NCBI GenBank assembly: GCA_033182465.1
Contig: CP137321.1
Location: 1,736,001 to 1,800,000 of the forward strand
Reading direction: 5' to 3'
DNA length: 64,000 nt
From: Sanghuangporus weigelae
Taxonomy: Eukaryota > Basidiomycota > Agaricomycetes > Hymenochaetales > Hymenochaetaceae
Shown: in pieces, positions 25,098-34,650 of the stretch
Layout: each line of letters begins with the position of its first letter
How positions within the stretch are numbered: position 1 is the stretch's first letter
The notes under the pieces: model-generated
What the model saw: the letters and a program-made list of their open reading frames with translations, nothing else
The model's database searches: none
What the model was told of the DNA's origin: nothing
Translations under genes and position numbers: made by a program

Positions 25098-26952
25098 TCA
25101 GCTCTTGACATTGCAGTCCTTTATCCAAGAAACTACTGTGTTAATAGCCGCTTCACCGACGAGCAACGCCTGCCCATGATGCCCATTCGGATCATACCAA
25201 AGACCTTTCTTGACGCCATGAGATATAAGGTATTTCTTGACTTGCTAAATTATGCATGTCAACAACGAGAAACCATACATGGTGTATTGAATTACCTGAG
25301 CATCAAGAATCGAATCCTTCCCGCCAAGCAAGAACAAAGAACGGGTGGGATCGCGTGCAAAAGGAATTTCCTCCAACCAGAGTGTGTTATTTAGCCAGTC
25401 AAAGTGACGTTGAATGAGATTCGCAACGCCGACTTCCATGCCTACGAAATAGCGAATGACAAGCTCCACCCCGGTCGCACATGGTTGATAAACAAAATTA
25501 TAGCACACATCGCCGTCCCAAGAGCAGAACGTGACAGGGTCGGCGAAGCATGAGCGGGTGACCATTTGTGGGTATGTTTTCAGCATCCATGCATGACTGT
25601 ACGACCCACTGCAAAAGCAATCAGCGATCTCGGCATATTTAGCCCAAGAGTCGGGAATCCGAAGCTTACTTCGAATGACTTAACAGCGTCACGCCGTACC
25701 TCTCGTCAACAGAAGGACCTGCCCAGCCCAACCTATCAATGATTCCAGCCAGACATTCAACCTTCTCGTACCGAAGCATAGGCCTCAGGAAACGATGGTG
25801 GAAAATGTCTTGAGATATTTGTGGCTGAATAGGAATTAAGATTGGTGTATCGGGAAGTTCATCCAGGAAGTGGCTTAAAACATGCTGGTACTGCCAAATA
25901 CCAAGCCCAAGTCCGTGTAGAAAGACAACCGGGTCGGGGCCCTTTGTTCTATTATAGCCTGGAGGGACCCGGAAAAGATATCTAGAACACGTCCTGTTAC
26001 CTATTGTTCCCATCCCATGAACGAACAGCATGAAGGCGCTTACTCCAAATCTCTAAATCTCCCGTAGACCAAACCGTACTTCATTTCGTACTTCGTGCGT
26101 ACATACGCATTGGCGATTTTTACGAAAAGGTACCAAATAAGAGGTCTGTGGACAACATTCACCGGATCGAGACTCAGTCGTAATGGTTGAACTGAGGAAT
26201 CAGAACCCTCAGGAATCTTGCACCCGATTCGCTTCTCCATCAGTTCGGTAGCTTCGTCGAGGAGCATACGATGCGTGTGAGAAAGCTGGTCTTCCGGAGG
26301 AGGCACCGCATTGAAAACAGACCAACAAAGCCACTGACGGAATTGAACACTGCGCACTCTAGACCACGGAACCTTTCTAAACCTTGACATGAAGGAATTA
26401 GTGTTGAGAAGGTCTGACGGTTTGATGAGAAATTCAAAATTACCAAGTCCTTGATCTATTCCTATAGTCGATGGCCCTCGGGTCGTCGTATTCAAGTCTC
26501 TCGATGACTGCATCTGGACTTGACGGCCGATCTGTCGAGTAATATTCCTCATCGCCACCATCTTCAGGAAGGGGAACAAGACCAGACTGAAGGAGACGCT
26601 TGAATGCCAGTTGCAGTTCATCTACATCGGAAGGGGAAATCGGAGACGGTCCAGCAATCTTCCGCGATAAATAGCTATAATAAATGCTGAAAAGTACCTA
26701 TCGAAATATGTAAATTGTAGATCCCAAACAAAATAATTCGGTGCACCGTACCTCGACGCACGCGCATGCAAGCAAAATCAGATTTGCGTATGAATACGAG
26801 AGGAACCTCCAGTAAGCGATGCTATACACGACATAAAGCCATGACGCTGGAACGACACCCCAAACAGGACCGACCAAGAAAACTAGGGCAAGATAAAATG
26901 TGAAGTCTCGCCTTCGCGAAGGTGGTAATGCTTCACAGATGTCCTCCGCCAT
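25098..26952 (-). CDS. Membrane-anchored alpha/beta hydrolase
   Basis: Predicted hydrolase with N-terminal membrane segments; substrate unknown. Start at 26952 (MAEDICEALPPSRRRD) is followed by hydrophobic stretches FYLALVFLVGPVWGVVPASW and YSYANLILLACACVE. A middle region of about 200 residues follows (VPWSRVRSVQFRQWLCWSVF), then the hydrolase core beginning FRVPPGYNRTKGPDPVVFLHGLGLGIWQ. The likely nucleophile is in LLSHSNGSYSHAW (Ser-His-Ser-Asn-Gly, codon split by an intron). The acid is probably in LLGGKDSILDAQ and the His in NGHHGQALL. About six exons. An open frame extends to an ATG at 27206, but it is separated by a likely promoter and would leave only 48 bases to IDH1. I favour 26952. 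Proteins of this layout are common in agarics. Confidence 0.82.
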
Positions 26953-27079
26953 CGTGGTGAGTGAGAGACGCGGAACAAGGCAAGTCGTACTTGTCCCGAC
27001 CCGACCGGGTTGGAAAAGAGTGCAGTGGCGCAAAGAAAGGTTGACGTGAGCAATGTCAACAGATATAAGAACGTTTTAG

Positions 27080-27153
27080 CACGTGATAGTTCCTTGACTT
27101 TTCGGGCCCGGGTCTTCGGAGATAAGATACGCGGCAATCTCCGAAACCACGTG
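27080..27153. promoter_or_regulatory. Two CACGTGAT E-boxes in the hydrolase/IDH1 promoter
   Basis: CACGTG occurs at 27080-27085 and 27148-27153, both followed by AT, 68 bases apart in a 302-base shared promoter. A GATAAG lies at 27121-27126 between them. This is a plausible bHLH site pair; the target gene is not known. Confidence 0.4.
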
Positions 27154-27254
27154 ATGCGAATGATGTAATGATTGACTGACGCGCCGGTTTCAAGTTTTTT
27201 GCTCATTATTCAATTTCTCCTTCCGTTCCGTCCGCCCCTCGTTCCCGTCCAAGC

Positions 27255-28880
27255 ATGTTGCGCTCTGCCGTTTCGTGGGTGGGCCGTTCAGCTACTCAAG
27301 CGGTGAGCATAGTCACTTATCTCGTCGGTTGACATTGCTAACTGACATCGTCGACTAGCGTTACGCGACTACACTCTCGGCAGGTTTCCCGAAGGTCGCC
27401 TCGAGGGTGAGTATTCACGTTCGACATGTTCTCAACATTGGACTCTAAGACTACGCTAGCAACCAACCAAATACGGCGGCGTATTCACCGTGAGTAATAT
27501 GTCAACATGGCATTGCGTCTAACTGAAGATCCGTAGGTCACGCTCATCCCAGGTGACGGCGTCGGCTCAGAGATTACCGACTCTGTCAAGGAGATATTCG
27601 AGGCTGTTAATGCACCCATTGAATGGGACCAGTATAATGTCTCTGGAATGTCTTCAACCGGTGAGGACCTATTCAAGCAGGCGATGGACAGTCTTAAGCG
27701 TAACAGAGTCGGCCTGAAGGGTGCGTTTATTTCGCTTCTGTGCCACGAAGTCTTCGTCTTACCCATTCTCACCAGGGATTCTCTTCACTCCTATCTCAAC
27801 AACGGGACATATCTCCTGGAATGTTGCTATGCGCCAACAGCTCGACATCTACGCCTCCGTCGTTCTTTGCAAGTCACTACCGGGTGTTCCTACCCGCCAC
27901 TCGAATGTCGATTTTGCCATCATTCGTGAGAACACGGAAGGTGAATACTCTGGTCTTGAGCACCAGAGCTATCCTGGTGTTGTCGAGAGCTTGAAGGTGT
28001 CGACTCGCGCAAAAGCTCAGCGCATTGCCCGATTCGCATTCGACTTCGCGTTGAAAAACAACCGAAAGGTTTTTTCCTTATCTTCTTGGCAGAATCAACT
28101 CACAGGCTGAAATCATATCTCAGAAAGTCACCTGTGTGCATAAGGCCAACATCATGAAGCTTGGCGATGGTCTGTTCTTGAACACGTTCCGTCAAGTGGC
28201 AGAAGAATACAAGAGCTCCGGTATCACTGCAAACGATATGATTGTTGACAACACGTATGTCCCATTTCTCGACCGTTTGTATGACATCTATTTTTAACTG
28301 TTTGTGTCAGATCAATGCAGCTCGTTGCGAAGCCTGGCCAATTTGACGTGATGGTGATGCCTAACCTTTACGGAGCGATCGTCTCCAACATCGGTGCAGC
28401 ACTTGTCGGCGGACCCGGCATTGTACCGGGGTGCAACGTTGGCCGCGTATGTCTCTTAGACCAGAATTCATTGTTCTCCTTCTAAACTCGTATTCTCATA
28501 TTTCGCTTAGGAATATGCGCTTTTTGAGCCTGGATGCCGACACGTTGCAAAGGACCTCATGGGTACGAACAAGGCCAACCCGACTGCCATGATCCTGAGT
28601 GCCACGATGATGCTTCGCCACCTCGGGTAAGCTTGGTACACTCGTTAATATCTTGATGTCTAGTTACTAATAGACCTTTCTGTTAAGCCTCGACCATCTC
28701 GCAAACGTTATCGCCAGTGCGACGTTTGGTGTGATTAACGAAGGCAAAGTTCGCACATTGGACATGGGCGGTTAGTACCCTTCTATAGTATTATTTGCTA
28801 CGAGTGAACATGTTCATTCGTTCCTGACAGGTTCTGCAACAACATCCGAATTCACATCCGCCATCATCAAAAGGCTGTAA
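27255..28880 (+). CDS. IDH1: NAD-isocitrate dehydrogenase subunit 1, mitochondrial
   Basis: Regulatory-type subunit of the NAD-dependent isocitrate dehydrogenase that makes 2-oxoglutarate in the mitochondrial matrix. Start at 27255 gives [15 protein letters not shown], a presequence ending near RYATTLSA. Short 5' exons are followed by [20 protein letters not shown], then [53 protein letters not shown] and [19 protein letters not shown]. After that come [34 protein letters not shown], and an end at IIKRL. About ten exons with 45-60 base introns. The sequence after the substrate site matches the IDH1 class (FEPGCRHVA) rather than IDH2, so it needs a partner encoded elsewhere. Confidence 0.94.
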
Positions 28881-29048
28881 TCAGCTGCTGGACTCTTGCT
28901 AGATTCTTTCCTGCATACATCATAGAATCTTTCGCTTTCTCAGCACGCTACATAGAAACTGGATAATACCTATTGTTAATCCGTGGAATTGTTTTCTTCT
29001 TGGCCAACTTGCGTACTTGTTCCATATCGATGAGGTAGTTCAGGAAAG

Positions 29049-30608
29049 TCAGAAATCGCCGTTATAAATAAGTTCGTCAAAATCCGTGGATGCGTCGAGA
29101 GCCGCTTCGTATTCTTCAATAGTCATACCCTTTGATTTCTTCGTCGGAGGTTCACCAGTATTTGAAACACAAGCACCGTGTTCCGTCATATCTGGTGCCA
29201 TCGGTTTGTCGTCTTCTCCTGCTTTCTCGATTTTGGGGTTTGGTCTTTGATCTGTACTATCTCTGCTGTCATTCATCCTGATCTTGCGCAGTCCGAGGAT
29301 ATTCACACATCGTATCTCAGCACGCTGTCCCCACCCGCCTACATCAGGCCTGAACTCCGCGTACAGTCCGAACCCCTTTTCATTCAATTCTGCAGGCGGG
29401 AAAGACGCGGCGAGAATTCTCATCGCACCGGCGACATGCTGTAATGTCTGCCGAAAAGCACGCGAGACGTAAGAGAAAGCAGAGCCTGGATCTACAGGTT
29501 CTCCTTTCACAAGTGCGCGCCATTCTCCTGTCTGTGTTTCATATAATGGTCTGAAATCAGAATGACGACGATGAGAAAGACTGGAATTTGTCAGTAAAAA
29601 GGCAAACATACATTCTGTCAATAGCGAGATATGAGCGAGCACAATCATTGAGAGAAAAGCGCAAGGACATACCGTCGGCCCATCAAATCCACATATGGCT
29701 GGGATTCACCTTTGACAAGCTCCACACCCTTCCCCTTGTTCTTCTCAAATATACCGAGAGAAACTCCCTTCGAGATGGCATTCATCTCTGTGTACGCTGA
29801 AGCTTTAGAAACATAAACCGATAGCCTGGACGTCATGGGGGAGTATTCCCCACCTATACTCAAAGCTTCCTCACGCTTGAATCCCAGGCGTTCCGCGACG
29901 ATAGTAGCCCAGACGGACATTACAGGTGCGCGATTCACCACGGCAGCCTTCGTCCGTAGTATCTTTAATCGTGAACATGAGCGAGAGAGTGTACACCACT
30001 ATCTTGCTCAAACGCACCTCCTCGTCTAGGACTTCGTTGAAGTCCAGACTACCGAGACTCGTGCTTTCATTGTCCGGACCATTCGGTAAGGGTTCGTTCA
30101 AGTCATCATCGCGTTTCCGTTTCCTCGGGCTTTGGGTCGACTTCTACATTATTCAATCCTCATCAATCCCACCGCTCTTCCAGATTCCCGAGCCTAAGAT
30201 CACTTACCTTCCCCAATTTTGACGGTCCAGCGCCCGCACTACTTGTTTGTGCAACACTCCCACCAACAGCGCGAGGTCTAGCGGCCGCGCCAACCGCTCC
30301 TGGGCCAGACGACTTGTAGCCCGCTTTCCTGACAGCCGCAAGCACTGCCTTTCTGTCTTCTTTGCTTTCAATGCCCAATGATTTTAGCTTCGCATCTGTT
30401 AGATTACCGAGCGCTGAAGGTGTGTTATGTGTTTTATAACTATTGACGAAAGTTACCGGCGTGTTAGATGATTCACATTCCAAGACGTGGACATACTCAC
30501 TAACATTTTGCCTGCAATGGCTATTGCCTTTTGCATAGCGACATTGGCATTGGTCAAGACCTTAAGAAACGCAGGCAGCGCAAGTTTTGTATCTGAATCT
30601 GAAGACAT
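29049..30608 (-). CDS. Conserved fungal protein of unknown function
   Basis: I do not recognise a named family. Start at 30608 gives MSSDSDTKLALPAFLKVLTN. The N-terminal part contains a short helical unit (LTDAKLKSLGIESKEDRKAV LAAVRK). This looks like a SAM-type or rRNA-binding helix bundle. It is followed by an Ala/Gly-rich linker and PRKRKRDDD, a likely nuclear signal. The middle has the most family-like block, VNRAPVMSVWATIVAERLGF then KREEALSIASAYTEMNAISK and GVSLGIFEKNKGK. The helix-rich C-terminal third includes YVSRAFRQTLQHVAGAMRIL, then an acidic, Lys-rich tail ending MTIEEYEAALDAS...ELIYNGDF. Five or six exons. The Ala codon of SIAS is joined by an intron near 29848, since the unspliced frame would insert an unrelated stretch. 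Nuclear location is an inference. Confidence 0.8.
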
Positions 30609-30797
30609 GGCAGTCAAGTCAACAACGAAACGAACATGCTTAACTGACTCATATTATATGATCGAATTTACAAACAGTGATTACATCAGACATAATCCTC
30701 ATAACATAATAAAACTTTGATCTGATTTTCACAATTTGATTAATCCCAGATGATACAGAGAGCGGAGCACTTCTAAACGACTGTAACCATCAACCAT

Positions 30798-32111
30798 TCA
30801 CTGAAGGCAAGTAGTCTCGACGATGATGCCAGTAACTTGGTACGGGTCTGTAGGACAATATTGATCAGCATCAAGAACTGACAATCAACTCGCATACGCA
30901 TACCAATGTTGGATGCCGGACGCCTGTCCTCAAGATACCCAAAGCCGACGTGTGCAACATGGCGTGGAATACGGATCGAAGCACCACGGTTGGCAACACC
31001 GGAAGAGAACTGAGAGATATGACCAGTCTCGTGACGACCTGTGAGACGAAGCTCGTTGTCGGCGCCATAGACGGCAATGTGTTCTGCATGGCGTTTTGAG
31101 AGCTTCTCAATCGCCTTCTTGATGTGATCAAGACCGCCAGGCTTGCGCATGAGCTCGGTCGAGTAGTTCGTGTGGGCACCAGCACCGTTCCAGTCGCCCG
31201 GGAGCGGCTTCGGGTGGAGTGAAACTTTGATACCCCATTGCTCCGCGATACGGATGAGAAGGTAACGTGCCATCCAGAGGTGGTCACCCATCGAAATGCC
31301 CTCGCAAGGTCCGACCTGGAACTCCCACTGCGATGGCATGACCTCGGCGTTGATGCCAGAGATGTTGATGCCCGCATACAAGCAGGCACGGTAGTGAGCC
31401 TCGATCACATCACGCGCGAAGACCTTTCCCGCACCTATGAGGAACATAAATTTGCATTTCGCAAAAAGTTAAAGTAAAAAATATTTGCGTTACGTACCAG
31501 CACCGCAATAGTAAGGACCCTGAGGGCCAGGGAAACCGCCCTGCGGCCAACCGAAAGGCCTGCCGTCCATGCCCATCAATGTGTACTCCTGCTCAATACC
31601 GAACCAGGGATGCTCGCCGGCTGCAGCCTCCATGATCTTCTTCGCTGCCGCACGGTGGTTCGTCTTGTTTGGCGTGCCATCATTGTTGTACGTCTCGGAC
31701 ATGACAAGGATGTTGTCACCACCGCGGAAGGGATCTTTGAAGATTGCCACGGCGCGGAGGTAGACATCGGAGTCGTGACCATCGGCCTGATTCGTTGATG
31801 AACCGTCGAAGTCCCACTGACGGAGCTCGCTCAGGTCGGTGACCTTCTTTCCGACAGTCTACGAGAGATCGACATCCATATTTAGTATCGTATATGCCAC
31901 TGCTACACTCAAAGCAATGTTTGCACTTACCGTAGTCTTCGAGCGCAGCTCACCGTCGCCATCAATCCAGACGTCTGTAAAGATCAAAACAGACTGAGTT
32001 TTCATTGTCGGCCGATGGGCGCAAAGGACGCATACACTCAGCCTGTACTTTCTCTCCTTGGGGAAGAGCAAGGTAGGGAGCGAGGAGATCGGGCCTGTAG
32101 GGAACAGCCAT
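30798..32111 (-). CDS. GLN1: Glutamine synthetase
   Basis: Makes glutamine from glutamate, ammonia and ATP; central enzyme of nitrogen assimilation in the cytosol. Start at 32111 ([20 protein letters not shown]). Exons include one from about 31975 ([14 protein letters not shown]), one holding [20 protein letters not shown], and long ones to 31447 and below. Signature blocks: [105 protein letters not shown] and ASIRIPRHV. The last exon supplies [16 protein letters not shown]. About 355 residues, normal for eukaryotic GSII. Two GATAAG sites and a CCAAT box lie upstream. Confidence 0.97.
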
Positions 32112-32841
32112 GTCTACGATGAGATGAACGTGTACGGATAGAGGATTGAAGACGGAGGAGGGTGAAGGTAAGAGTGAAAGATGTGCACGAAATGGAACCG
32201 GGGTATAAAAAGTATAGTATCGGGTTAGATAAGCGCTCCTATTGGATGATAAGCGGGGCAATCAAGGGTCCCTGACCACCAAAGTCCTCGCCTCTGCGGG
32301 CGCGCCTTGGCCAAGTCTCCCTGCACAGATCTTTTGAAGTCAATGGCTTCTATAATCCCATTCCTACCTACTGTTTCTTTTCCATTTTACAGCATTTTTT
32401 CCCTCGAAATTTCTACCTTTGACAGAGTCTTGCCAAGCTCTGTACTGATATCAGTCAATAGATATCGCTTTTCGGACCTTTGGTGCATCAAGCGGGATCC
32501 TTTGCTCGTCGCCATTAATTTCAATCTAATTTCAAGATCATATGTTCTCTTTCTCGTTCACACGAGCAGGTCACGGCTCGTCAATGTTGTAGACCGAAGC
32601 CTGGCGTGAGTGCAGTTTGCTCTGTTCGGATCGAGATTTTAGCCGCCCAGAGATGATTTATGCAGAGAACCAGGCTCATCCTCATCTCTCGCCACAACTA
32701 TCACGCACAGTGCCTTTAGACTGTCGATGTGTGGGCGCACTTTCTGCTGTTAGACCTCCGAAATCACCGATCATCTCGCATCAGGAAAGTTGCGAAGGAA
32801 GGAAAATGAACATCTACGGCCGTCATTCATCACAGCTGCTA
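32112..32841. other. Spacer: glutamine synthetase promoter and ERJ5 3' side
   Basis: The left part holds the GATAAG/CCAAT group. The right part, about 500 bases, lies downstream of ERJ5. A 100-codon open frame at 32307-32609 on the plus strand has no family resemblance and no supporting context. I see no RNA gene. Confidence 0.45.
32228..32253 (-). promoter_or_regulatory. GATAAG pair flanking a CCAAT box before glutamine synthetase
   Basis: GATAAG occurs at 32228-32233 and 32248-32253, and ATTGG (CCAAT on the minus strand) at 32241-32245. This group is about 117-142 bases upstream of the glutamine synthetase start. GATA factors of the AreA/NIT2/Gln3 type activate nitrogen genes through such sites, and two copies close together are the usual strong arrangement. 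Confidence 0.5.
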
Positions 32842-34414
32842 TCAACTATCCTCTGTCGGTACATTTGCTTTTCTATTTGGCGCCTTGCGTAGCGCGCCTT
32901 TTCGTCTTCGACCACCAGCCATTACTGTCGGTCCCCGCGCCGACGATTTTCCAGTTGTTTCTAATGGAGTCGCCACGCCGCTGCTTAACGCTTCGGAACT
33001 TGAAGACTCATCGAGATCATCGTTCTCGAGCTGCTTCTTTGCCTTCTTCGCGGCCTTTCTCTGCTTCCTGTTCCCGACAGGTGTCTGCAAATTTTCCTCT
33101 TCTTCATCACCATCAGCTTCATTGATGTCACTAGCATCTTCCTGCTTCTTTCTTGAGACGAAAGAACGCATTAAGGAGATGAACCATGTCCGTTTGAGCG
33201 ATGGAGAAGATGTAGCGCCGTTATCGAGCGGAAGTAGGGAGCCATCGGGTTCAAGCTAGAAGAAAAGCAATTTGAATCAATTTTTAGTTTGTCGGACAGC
33301 GAACTTACAATAAAAACATCATTTCCTTCGACCACCATATCAACTTGCTTTCCTTGTACGACATTCCCCTCTTCATCTATGTATGGGCGTCCGCCCAGAT
33401 TAACTTTAACCTGAAGCCACGTCATCCCTGGATCTTATGTATCATTGAACCTTGAAGCTAGCATACCTTCCGTCTTCCTTCTAACGGAATCATTTTAGGA
33501 CCCCACGCTGCGAGCCTAGCTTCTCTCACAAATCTCTCTATACGAGCCAAGTCATTCTTGTAGTTGACCCGTTGAATGAAGTACTGGAGGCCAGTCGTGA
33601 CGAAGAGAAGAAAGACCACGACGAACTAATATAGGATCAGAGAAAATATTAGCGCCCCCATGCGACCGAACTTCGATATAACCAAACGTACGCCAATTCC
33701 AGGTCGATATCTTGAATAATAATACCCTGTACCACGCCAGCGAGGTACACCGTTCTTGTAAAAGAAATCATAGCTAGAACTCCGTCATCAGCCAAGATGA
33801 TAAGGAGAAATCGATAGAAGCTGTCCTTACCGTTCTCTTCCTTCTTTATTTCTCAAAATCTGGGCAACTATACCAAGCCGTGAAAACCTCTCATGTGCAT
33901 CTTTTCGCCCCGGGTTCTTGTCCGGGCTAGGCGGAATGATCGTTAGCCTCGTCAAGTCTCTGTGGCACAGACTTTTGAAAGAATACAACGTACTGCAATT
34001 GTATACTCTTCTTCTTATAGGCGCGCGAGATCTCCTGAGACGTCGCAGTCGGGGGTACGTTCAGCCACGAATAGAATGACGTCCCTTTCCCTATTACGCG
34101 AAAAGACGCGTCCGGCCGACGCGTGTCAACTCAGCATGAAAAGGCAACACATAAAACGTGTAAAATGCAATGCACCTTCGGCAGCCTCGATAGCGCTCAC
34201 AAGATCAAAGATCTCATGATCCTCCTAAGGTTCGTCTGTGTCAGCTAGAACAGGAATCAGCGTAAAGTGATACCGGAACTCACCTTGGTCCATCTACAAT
34301 CGAGGATGAGGTTATGCTTCAGCTATGAGCTGGCGCGCAAAGAGCAAAGAATACTCACGCTAGAACGGACACAACCAAGGTACCGAGACAAACAAGCCAT
34401 ATAAGCAACCTCAT
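32842..34414 (-). CDS. ERJ5: ER J-protein (ERJ5/DNAJC1-like)
   Basis: Predicted Hsp40 co-chaperone of the ER membrane, partner of BiP. Start at 34414: [18 protein letters not shown] is a clear signal peptide. A 10-base exon (AWTK, with part of Ala) follows, between introns beginning GTGAGT. The J domain reads [45 protein letters not shown], then [15 protein letters not shown] (the HPD motif is made across a splice, with CA joined to CCCGGAC). [20 protein letters not shown] and a membrane segment [20 protein letters not shown] come next. The C-terminal half is cytosol-type, with [20 protein letters not shown] and a Lys/Glu-rich, Ser-rich tail. The order of parts fits fungal ERJ5. Head to head with RRN7 over 236 bases, where a CACGTG lies at 34562-34567. 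Confidence 0.92.
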
Positions 34415-34650
34415 TGGCGCTTACGAAGGAACGGTATGACGAAGACCGGAGTTCGCTGTTTCACCAGTAAACTTGAAGTTGTACACGTACAGCAGAACGA
34501 TGTAACTCGGCAATGTCCGAAATATGCTTATGTCATTTGTGAACGGAATCAAAAGTGCCTCCACGTGACGTACACATGAGAGTGAACTGTTTGTTTGTCC
34601 GTATTTGCCTGCTCCTCCATTCCTACGCTCTTCAAATTCCACCTTGTCTT

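Noticed and set aside
26953-27206. N-terminal extension of the alpha/beta hydrolase to ATG 27206
   Set aside because: It would cross the shared promoter with two E-boxes and leave 48 bases to IDH1; the start at 26952 fits better.
32307-32609. 100-codon plus-strand open frame between glutamine synthetase and ERJ5
   Set aside because: No family resemblance, no good start context or splice partners; more likely noncoding 3' region of ERJ5.
34562-34575. Unfolded-protein-response element before ERJ5
   Set aside because: CCACGTGACGT resembles but does not match the published consensus forms that I can recall, so it is treated only as a CACGTG site.
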